Shown here: positions 12,130 through 22,100 of the stretch, one piece after another
Layout of the letters: every line of letters begins with the position of its first letter
Position numbering within the stretch: the first letter of the stretch is position 1
Notes under the pieces: model-generated
The model's database searches: none
Told to the model about the DNA's origin: nothing
The model's input: the letters and a program-made list of their open reading frames with translations, nothing else
Made by a program: the position numbers and the translations under genes
From: Enchytraeus crypticus
Taxonomy: Eukaryota; Annelida; Clitellata; Enchytraeida; Enchytraeidae
DNA: 64,000 bases
NCBI GenBank assembly: GCA_905160935.1
Contig: CAJHZI010000644.1
Coordinates: 62,001 to 126,000, forward strand
Reading direction: 5' to 3'

Positions 12130-12706
12130 AAAAATTTTCGGGAAATGTGAGACGGAAATATGCAGTAGGATTGCACAAGCAAAAGCGGCCTTTGATAGTA
12201 GAAACTATTAACAAAAGTAAGAACTATTAACAAAAAGTCTAAAGAAAGACACAAAGATAAAGATAGTGAAAACTTTGGTTTGGACCACGCTATTGTATGG
12301 ATGTGAAACATGGACCTTAAGGAAGGAAGATATTAGGAAACTGGAGGCATTGGAAATGTGGATTTGGAGAAGAATGGAGAGGATTAGGTGGTCTCAAAAG
12401 GTTACAACTGAGGAAGTCCTGGAGAGAGTTGGCACAGATAGACAGTTGATAAATATATTAAGAAATAGGAAGAAGAGATGGATAGGACACATTCTAAGGG
12501 GGGAAGGTCTATTAAAAGAGGTCACAGAAGGTAGAATGGAAGGAAAAAGAGGCAGGGGCAGGCCGAGATTAGGTATGTTAGATGATTTAAAGACCCACTC
12601 ATGTGTGGAAATGAAGAGGAAGGCGGAAGACAGAGAAGAGTGGAGGCGTTATGTACCATGGACCTGCCAGTAGGCAGTGCTCTAAGAGAGAGAGATATAG
12701 TATTAT
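12130..12706 (+). mobile_element. LINE family A, 3' fragment
   Basis: It is homologous to 60140-60693. The longest open part (12266-12673) encodes [46 protein letters not shown] and [10 protein letters not shown]-stop: the C-terminal region of an RTE/BovB-like ORF, downstream of the RT core. It ends in TAGGCAGTGCTCTAAGAGAG. The RT and endonuclease parts are missing, so this is a 5'-truncated insertion. Its low divergence from the copy at 60 kb suggests fairly recent activity. Confidence 0.85.
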
Positions 12707-12771
12707 ATTAGATATCAAATTCAATCTCGCGGATGATGGTGTGTATGACTCTATGATGGATTAAGAATAAC

Positions 12772-14016
12772 CAGTGTTGTACGCAGTACTTAGCAAAATA
12801 CCTTAATTAAAAGTAAAAGTATCAGAATTTTACTAAGAAAAAGTAAAAGTACTCGACAAAAAAGTAGTACTTTTAAGTAAAAAGTAAAAGTACTCTGAAT
12901 TTTTTAAGAAAACAAATTATACCTTGATTGAAAAGTTGTACACGTTAATTCTTAAATTAGTTTAGTTAGTTACTCGATTTAATTCATATTACGAACGTAA
13001 ACTTTAAATTCAGTGTCTGAAGTTTCTGAACTAAAAGAATATTCGACCCACATGCGTAGGCTTATATTAGATTTTAAATTTTTACATTTGATTAAATTTT
13101 GAATTTACAATTAAGTTAAATTAACATGGTCAACTCAGACACTCCCTCTCCAATGTCCTATTAAGTAAGTAGCAGGTGCAATGTGTTCATATTCCTACTC
13201 ACATGCTGCCTTCACTACCTTCACGCTCTTTAAAGAGCACTCCATCAACTAACGAGTTAATCCCTGCTCAAATGCCTTTGAATTACACCTGAATTTTGCC
13301 GACAACTTAAATAAGAATAATATGGCTTCTGATATGGTTTCCCTTTGTATTTCTCAGATCTTACTCGATCGCCTCTTAAGAGTTAAGAAAAATGCAGTTT
13401 ACGAACGGTATCTTCTGTGTCCCGAACACAACATAACTCAGACTCGTTATTAGAAAAATATAATCATTGACATATTGGCAAAATATAACTGTAGGTTTAT
13501 GATTTATGTTTCTATATTTATGCTATCATTATTAAATAGAGCAAAAATATTATTTTATGAATAAAGTATATTTTTGTATTTGTGATAATTATCTTCCATC
13601 AATTGCACTATAAAACCTCTACAGAAAATCTTAAAATTAAAGAGTCAAATCAGTCAACCCACGTAGATCATAGCCTTTGATTTACGTCACACACCTGATT
13701 TAGGGCAGTTACTGGTGCTAGCTAGTGTACAGATATGATATCGATGAATCTGTTTTACTTTCTTATTCTCTTTTTATTAAAATTTTATTAATTAATACAA
13801 AATTTGGCCATAGATATTCATACAGTGTTCAAAAATTAAGTAACGCGACTTTTTCACTTAAGCGGTTACAAGTAAAAGTAAAGAAGTACTACAAAAATTA
13901 CTTCGTTACAAGTAAAAAGTACCCGGGCAAATAGGGTACATCGTTACAAGTAAAAGTATCGTTTGAGTATTTATACTTGTAACGAAATATTTTTACTTCG
14001 TTACTTCACAACACTG
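12772..14016. mobile_element. hAT-like non-autonomous element with 8-bp target duplication
   Basis: A perfect 8-bp direct repeat AGAATAAC (12764-12771 and 14017-14024) flanks a 1245-bp element whose ends are inverted: CAGTGTTGTACGCAGTACTT at the left and, reverse-complemented, CAGTGTTGTGAAGTAACGAA at the right. Subterminal regions carry many AAGTAAAAGTA repeats on both sides. I see no transposase frame, so movement would need an autonomous hAT elsewhere. Confidence 0.82.
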
Positions 14017-14057
14017 AGAATAACTAATAATACTGAAGGAAGAGGGTTGGAGAGACT

Positions 14058-14134
14058 AGGCCTCCTCATGGACCTCCGTATATTTACCACAATTATGTAA
14101 TAAATATTAATTAGTTTATATGTTTATATTTGTG

Positions 14135-14217
<83 letters not shown>

Positions 14218-14248
14218 ATATACAGAGGTCCATGGCCTACTCTAGTGT
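14058..14248. repeat. (TA)n microsatellite flanked by inverted arms
   Basis: About 80 bp of TA repeats (14135-14212) sit between ATGGACCTCCGTATAT on the left and its near-complement ATATACAGAGGTCCAT on the right. It may be a small fold-back element whose core expanded. Confidence 0.6.
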
Positions 14249-14456
14249 GCAAGTGACACCAATAGAACTCAAAGAAGTTATATAAAATAATTATAAGATT
14301 TATTCTCATAAGGCTACTACTTATAATTGTACTTTTCTATTATGTCTGCTTTAGTAGTTCCTTTACAGACTATCCTATAGTCAGGCTAGTCTTCTATCAA
14401 CTCCCCTATACTAGGCGCCTAGTACCTGGAATCATTAGAATTTATAAACAATAGTG

Positions 14457-14826
14457 CAGTGCTTCTCAACCTTTTATGATCCAGGACCAAATTTTGTATT
14501 TATCCAATGGAGACTCGAGGGCCACCATAAAACAAGCCCAAGCTGAGATTTTGATTTAAAAAAACAGCCTAACAGCTTTGCCATAGGTTTTTCACAAAAC
14601 TAGGCTATATGTCCTTTACATACATGTATGGGACTATATTATAAACATAACAATATTTAATGTATAGTCTATAAATGTTACAATAACATTACAGCTTCAA
14701 CAGCACCTTCCAACCCGCCATCTTTTAATTTTCAATTCCACCGCGGATTTTCAAAGCAAGAGAATTAAAAGGGCGACATTAGCAATGAAGGCGGGCAACT
14801 TTTGGCCCATAGCTTGAGAAGCATTG
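14457..14826. mobile_element. Small hAT-like MITE
   Basis: The left end CAGTGCTTCTCAACC and the right end, reverse-complemented, CAATGCTTCTCAAG form about 14-bp inverted repeats of a type common in hAT-derived MITEs. It is 370 bp, non-coding, and shows no clear target duplication. Confidence 0.6.
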
Positions 14827-15221
14827 CAGTCGTAGTAATTAAGATTGATTGAATAAATTGCTAAATGTCTTCTTTGGCTGTATTAATAGTAATGTTTAAG
14901 TTGGACTTGACTAATTGCGCAGTCACATGTTTATATTTTCATTGTTGATAACTTGAACAAATCTCTGTTAGTAATATGTGAGTGATGTCGATTTATTAAT
15001 GATGGTTATTTCATAACTCATAAAAATTTTGTTTACCACCTCAGTTGATAAATTCTTGTATAGGCCTAATTAATAATTTCTAGTATAAAAATATTTATGA
15101 TTGACTGATTTTAAATCAACTTCTGAAAGTTCATGCTTGGTTAGACTAACATTGCGTTAATGAAAAGCAGTTTAAACAAAATTAGTTGATATGTTCTAAA
15201 GTGAGTTGTTATAAAGCTTCT

Positions 15222-15345
15222 AGTTTAACGCCAGTTTTTAATCAAATCAGCTGTGAGCGAGACTTGGATTCGAACCTCGTATCTACTGATTCCCATTCGA
15301 AAATCTAACCGAGAGTACCATGACCGCTGATCATTTACTTAATTA
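15222..15345 (-). repeat. SINE family S1-like copy (tRNA-like), old
   Basis: On the minus strand a box-B-like GGTTCGAATCC is preceded by ATCAGTAGATACGA-like sequence and followed by a diverged S1 body. Confidence 0.5.
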
Positions 15346-15939
15346 AATCTTTCTAGATGTTATTGAAATTCTTCCGGTTTTAAGTTTTTTTGCACTAGAT
15401 TAGAAAATTTATCTTTTTCTTGACTGATATACTTCTTTCTATCTACAGCGTTTAAATTATATAGGCCCTAACAATAAGCATTGCTTTAATTAGCAAATTT
15501 ATCAATATGTCTAAGCTCATATTATATTAGAATTATATAAAAGTGTAGCTTACTTGTTGTCAAATCGAAACAATGATATTGCAGTGTTAAGTAAATAGCA
15601 CGTGCACAATTTTTATTTGGTGGGGTTCTCGCATTGCGAACCTTCTAGAAAAAAATGTTCGAACACAAGACAATTTGTAGCGAGTACTGAAATCTCTGTG
15701 TCTTATCTTTCAGAGGTGACATTTAAGATGGCAGTCATGCAGACATACAGTGTTAGTCTGTTACGATGCCTTGAAATACAAAATTTCATCCTCATAGATC
15801 TTCTAATAATTCGAAAGTGCTTTTACACTGAACTAATTTTTCTGTTTTCAGTCGTGTTGGTCATCTTGAGTGTTCATAAAGTTTGTTGTCTGTGCGCAGT
15901 GAAGCGTTGTATACTTACGAGAACAAATAATATCTACAG

Positions 15940-16066
15940 GCGTATAGCTCAGCTTCAAGCAGATATCCATCACAACCCTATGATTCCTAAGATCAAAGCA
16001 CCCACGGGGGGGGGGGAATTAACCCCACTGACGAGAGCAAGGAAACCCTTAATTGATCTGCGTTGA
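15940..16066 (+). CDS. Candidate terminal exon of an unrecognised gene
   Basis: An AG acceptor (ATCTACAG at 15932-15939) opens a 127-base segment encoding RIAQLQADIHHNPMIPKI, then KAP, a run of three Gly encoded by poly-G, ELTPLTRARKPLIDLR and a TGA stop. Composition and residue choice look protein-like and are GC-richer than the flanks. I do not recognise the family and could not find a partner exon upstream. The open frame continuing left to 15602 reads like intron. It could equally be a processed-gene fragment. Confidence 0.4.
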
Positions 16067-16620
16067 ACAAGAGTAACATTTGATCAGAGAATTTGTCAAA
16101 TCCATATGAACATAGCACTTAAGAGCAAAAAGTGTTAGACATCAGACACTTTAAAACTCATGAAAACTATCATACATAACGCAGAAATTACTAATAGGCA
16201 CGAAGAGAAGGGCGTACAACAAAATATAAAAACAGAATGTTCATTAAATAATGACTGTATCGCATACATACGTCATATGTATAAATAGGAGAAAAACTTC
16301 TCTAAATTATTATCATACAAGCTACTTCAACTTTTTAGTATAATAAATTTACTATTTAGTAACCAAGACATAGAATTTATTGTTTAGTAACAGGAACAAT
16401 GAATGTACTGTTTAGTTCCATCATTTTCGATGTTTTAGAAATCAGTTAATCACACGCGTCATATATCAATTGTATAATCACAAACATTCCAATACTCGAC
16501 TACCTGCATAAGCAAGTTAAACTCTAATAGTACAGATATGTCGCTCAACTACTAAATGGAAACACTTAAAGTCTACAGATGACTAAGCATGACTAAGCAT
16601 TTGATATAACTGTAGTGTCG
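16067..16620. other. Intergenic, nothing recognisable
   Basis: AT-rich sequence between the candidate exon and the 16-bp minisatellite; neither strand gives a supportable exon. Confidence 0.45.
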
Positions 16621-16624
16621 CCTA

Positions 16625-17050
16625 ATGTAGTAGAGTCTCGCTGTAGCATGGTCTAAATTTAGTATGGTCGTCTCACTATAGCATGGTCTAACTGTAGCAT
16701 GGTCTAACTGTAGCATGGTCTAACTGTAGCATGGTCTCACTGTAGCATGGTCTAACTGTAGCATGGTCTAACTGTAGCATGGTCTAACTGTAGCATAGTC
16801 TCACTGTAGCATGGTCTAACTGTAGCATGGTCTAACTGTAGCATGGTCTCACTGTAGCATGGTCTAACTGTAGCATGGTCTCACTGTAGCATGGTCTAAC
16901 TGTAGCATGGTCTCACTGTAGCATGGTCTAACTGTAGCATGGTCTAACTGTAGCATGTAGCACATAGTCTAACTGTAGCATGTAGCACATAGTCTAACTG
17001 TAGCATAGTCTAACTGTAGCATGGTGTAACTGTAGCACAGTCTAACTGTA
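16625..17050 (+). repeat. 16-bp minisatellite (TGTAGCATGGTCTAAC)
   Basis: About two dozen tandem copies alternating between ..TCTAAC and ..TCTCAC variants, ending with diverged TAGCACATAG units. It lies just downstream of the USB1 stop codon. Confidence 0.95.
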
Positions 17051-17119
17051 TATTAAAATTAATTTCATACGCAAATATATGCATAGCAATAAATAACAAC
17101 GTTGATATATGCCTAAACT

Positions 17120-17230
17120 TCAATGATTTAAGCTAAAGCTAAACTGTTTGTTTCCAGTCTTCAGATGTACGTTGTTTATAGGCAGCGTGGCTTCCGTAGG
17201 ATTTTCTGAAAAGTATTTGTCAGTCAGTTT
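17120..17230 (-). CDS. USB1: USB1 exon 7 (terminal)
   Basis: It encodes [15 protein letters not shown] then [21 protein letters not shown] and a TGA stop (17122-17120), matching human ..VRCKSGNKFFSMPLK. I chose the acceptor ATTTCAG at 17231-17232 over a second CAG 25 bases further in, because only the former keeps phase. Confidence 0.88.
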   Translation of the reverse strand, partial: KLTDKYFSENPTEATLPINNVHLKTGNKQFSFSLNH

Positions 17231-19092
17231 CTGAAATAATTCATCAAGCAAACAATCAATCAAAAAATAAAACAAGAAACAATGAATCAATCGAATCAAT
17301 CAATAAAATTAATTTCATTCATTAAAAAACTCAACATTTTTCAAGACGTCCCTAATATCATATTATCAAGATTATGATACTATATTAGGATGTTAACCAT
17401 TTCTTGCATCTTATTATAATTGATCAAATGAATAATACGTAAATGTACTTAGTCTTGATTACAGAGTTAAATAATCAATCTATCTATTACATTGATCTGA
17501 CCATACAGATATAGATGGACTGACAAAACTACGAACAAGGAAGCGCAAAGAGAGTTGGCATAAGCATACAAATTATAGATATCATAAGGAATAGAAAGAA
17601 GAACTAGACTGGCCATGTACTAAGAGGGAATGGTTTGTTGACAGATAATTGATGGAAGAATGGAAGGAAAAAAGGTTAGAGGAAGACCGATACTTTGGAT
17701 GTTGGTTGATTTGATAACTAAGTCATATGTCGATATGAAGAGAAAAGCAGAGGATAGAAATATGTAAAAAAGTTATATACCATCGAGAGAGAGAGAGAGA
17801 GAGAGGGAGAGACAGATGCAGAAGCCCATCTGCGCTCTCAGTCATCAATTTTTTCGAATGTTCTAGATATCATTCGTGGTATGAAACATTAGAGCGAGGA
17901 CTTCTGATAAAAAAAATAGCTAAAAGCTAAAATCCTGAAAATTAGTAAACTATTTTTACAATATTTATGGCACCAGAGCAACTTTGGGATTAAAAATAAT
18001 TGATCATCGTAGTTGCATTAATAAACTGCACTAAAGCAAATACAAAGTTTTGTTTTTCCTGATTTCTTTCTGTCTAGCATATTTCTTTTTCCAAAATCAC
18101 TTTTAATTTCCGTGATTTTTTCAGATATTAAGAAAGCAACTGGGAAGTCAAGCGCGCACATAACGAGATTAGAAAAGATCAAGTTTAGATAAAATAAGTT
18201 GATTTGACGTCACACAACTTAGCCTGAGCCACAATTTGCGTGAACTGGGTCATTTTTCGTCATCTAGGCGTGAAAACCCCTGCTAGTCCAACATCTCCTC
18301 ATCTCCATAAAGATTTGCAGTTCGAGTCCCAGCAGCAATCCATCACATAAAAGTATTTTATTTAAAATTAAACAACCATTCGGCTTAAGAGTTGTTGCAT
18401 TTTGTGACGACTCGAAACATCAAATCAGTAACAGCTGTGACCGGTAAGATGTATGGCATTAGTGGAAGATCTGCTCCGGTTTCTAGACGTTTAGATCTCA
18501 TTCAAGTAAAAACAGTAAAATCGACTTTCATTTTAAGGTTTCTTGAATTTATTCCATAGCCTCTCAGACTGAAACATACAAAATTCTCTGGAGTTCTTCA
18601 AAAATATTTACATCATCTTCAGTTTTGACCTGAAGTAAAATCGTTTAAACACGATAAAGAAAGAAATAAGAACCTGTAATTTCGGAAGCAAATTCAGTTT
18701 GTCTACGTTCTCTCTCACATCTCCTAGACACCAGGCCAAGCTTATGTGGTGCGATGGATTCTGAGCATTAATAGCAGAATTTTATTTTCAGAGTTAAATC
18801 AAATTTAACACATAAAATAAACAATATATATCTTCTTCTTCTTCTAGTGAACTGCCTAACGGCATGTCCATGGCATATAACTCTTCCAAACAATTCTATA
18901 CTCGGCCTGGTTGGAAGAGTTACATGCCATGGACCTATTGCTTTCTGATTCATGTAGGGACCTCTTGCTTTCTGATTCATGTACAAAATTAAAATCAATC
19001 TTCTCTCCAGTCAACTCCAATCTTCCTCATGTTGTTTAACATCGATATATATCAATATATATATATATATATCAATATATATATATATATAT

Positions 19093-19145
<53 letters not shown>

Positions 19146-22100
19146 CTGTGTGTGTGTGTGTGTGTGTATAACAATGGCCATGAAAGAAATCAAGTAATAT
19201 ACAGTAAAAGCGCAACAGATGTTGGATGATAGAATAAGAAAGCAGACGATAAAATGAACTGAAAGAGTCATAATACAAAGATCAGCCGTTAGACAGAACA
19301 CTTAGTGAGTAACAGATAAATCAAACTACGCATAGAACAGCTAAACCTGTCTCTTAGCAGTTATTTTCTCGCTAGTAAGAGGGAAAATAGCTCTTAATCT
19401 ATAGGCCTAATACTTCTTAAATAATTAAAATTAGTGATGAAACTATAACTATTACTGCTTATATTTATTAACGAATAGACTTCTTATTTAAGTTATTAAA
19501 CATGCCGTTACGTCACAATTTTTGAAGTCGGCACTGAAAAGTCTAGAATGGAACCTTAAATTCGAGATGACAGCGTTCTATGACTGCGCCACAAGACTAT
19601 CCTGTGCTTACTTCAGAATGGAATACTTTAATGCTCACCTCATAGTACAGTGGTAGACGGAACTGTGTAAGACATCTATCAACAGCCTCTGTGTAAGAGT
19701 GAAGCAAACCTGAGGCGGCATTCACTCGTAGAGCCACAAACGTTCTACAAGTATATCATACAACACAATGGTTACGCATTAGGCTATCAATCAATAGAGT
19801 AACTATTTCATCATCTCACAAAAATAATATACAGAATATTCACTGATATTATACTGCATGTTATCAGGCAATCAATCAATCAATTAATCTCACGTACTAA
19901 TATACAATATATAGAAAAATATTTCACTTCACGTTAGTAATCGTTTGATCAATCAATTAATCGCATAATTGCTATACTGACTTGCACTTGTAAATATTAA
20001 AAACGTAGACATACCTAGTGGCTTCGTCGTTACAGTACAGTTCAATGTTGTCCAGCGTTGCAGTACCACTGCATGACCAACAGCAATCAATGATTTATTA
20101 AGTACTGCTATCAATTTCACAGTACAGTCCTATAACGGTCCTATAAAGGTTACAACGAATATTGACACGTTTTCTATATTTATCCATTCTTAATGTGATT
20201 GAAGGCAAATTTTAAATATGGCTTAACAAAATTAATAAAGCTAACATTAAACAAAAATTTGATTATCATCCTTCACTTTACTGGCATTTTAACAAAGGAA
20301 CAGTTTTCAATGAAAATTTCTTCACTCAACTGAAGGCGAACGGAAGGGCATCAAATAAATGAAAACTGTTCACTTGGTTGTTGAAAATGTCAATAACTCA
20401 GTTGCAAGAGCAACTAGTAACATCTTAAAATTTAAAATGGCTGTTTCTGATGTTATTGGATCATTCCCTGGCGAGCTTATCAGACATAAAAATTGTAAGA
20501 ATTTGTATCTGATGAATGGAAATTTTTTGAAAAAAATTTAATGTCTCTTGGAGTAATGGAGGGGCATTGTCCTTGGTTCCGTATATTAAATCACACTGTG
20601 AATTACAAACACTGCTGTATATGATTATATACAGCAGTCAACTGAGCTTAAGCCAATTCATTCATCAAAGTGTGCAGCCAAAGTCAAGTATCCATCCTAG
20701 AAATATAGAGACACTAATTATTATATTGCTATGACACAGAAGTCAAAATCTTTAACCTACTTAAAACCAAAAGAATTACATAGAAATCTAACAAGATTTG
20801 CGCTATAAAGTACTAGCCTTAGATGAAAATATAACCATTAAATTCACAGTTACTAACTAGCTATGAAACTAAAATATCATCATCATCTTCCGTGGAATCC
20901 CAGTTTACATAGGGTCAGGATATAAAATATCCCAGTTTAACTAGGGTCGGGATACGAAATAGACATTCTCCAATCCTCTCTGTCCCACACCATATCATCA
21001 GTCAATCCTCACTATTTTTCATGTCCTTCTTATTCACCGCATCCCATGTCAATTGTTGTCTACCTCTCTCTAGCATAACATCCAGCTCATCCCTCCAAAC
21101 TCTCATTACTACATCCTTATCTGCCTTTCTCACAATATGCCCAGACCATCTCAATCTCGATAGAGCCAATCTATCCCTAATCCCCTCAACACTCAAATTC
21201 ATCCTCACATATTGTGTCCTTCCTAGATATTCTCTCTCTCTTAGTGCACTGCCTACTGGCAGGTCCATGGTACATAACGCCTCCACTCTTCCGCCTTCCT
21301 CTTCATTTCCACATATGAGTGGGTCTTTAAATCCTCTAACATACCTAATCTTGACTTGCCCCTGCCTCTTTTTCCTTCCATTCTACCTTCTATGACCACT
21401 TTTAATAGACCTTCCCCCCTTAGAATGTGTCCTATCCATCTCTTCTTCCTATTTCTTAATACATTTATCAACTGTCTATCTGTGCCAACTCTCTCCAGGA
21501 CTTCCTCATTTGTAACCTTTTGAGTCCAGCTAATCCTCTCCATTCTTCTCCAAATCCACATTTCCAATGCCTCCAGTTTCCTAATATCTTCCTTCCTTAA
21601 GGTCCATGTTTCACATCCATACAATAGCGTGGTCCAAACCAAAGTTTTCACTATCTTTATCTTTGTGTCTTTCTTTAGACTTTTTGTTAATAGTTCTTTT
21701 CTACTACCAAAGGCTGCTTTTGCTTGTGCAATTCTACTGCATATTTCCGTCTCACATTTCCCATCATCGGTTATAGTATGACCCAACTATTTGAAACTCA
21801 TTACCTGTTCCAATTTCGTACCATTTATTGTGATATTAACTTCACCTTTATTATTGGACACTCTCATATCCTTGGTCTTTTTTATATTAATCTTCATGCC
21901 ACATCTTAGGGCCGTATCATTCAGACTATCCTAGATATTATAAACTAAATAAACAATACAATATATATTCAGGCATATCTCTCTCTCACTCTTTTAGTGC
22001 ACTGCCTACTGGCAGGTCCATGGCATATGACGCCTCCACTCCTCTATATCTTCCATTTTCCTCTTCATGTCCACATTCGAGTGGATCATTACATCATCTA

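Noticed and set aside
18640-18662. Possible extra USB1 exon after a TTACTTCAG acceptor on the minus strand
   Set aside because: It would leave an intron of about 35 bases after exon 6, its phase does not fit, and exon 6 joins exon 7 exactly without it.
20359-20541. 60-codon plus-strand frame ([14 protein letters not shown]..)
   Set aside because: It is antisense within USB1 intron 3, has no splice context and no recognisable family; length alone is not evidence in this composition.
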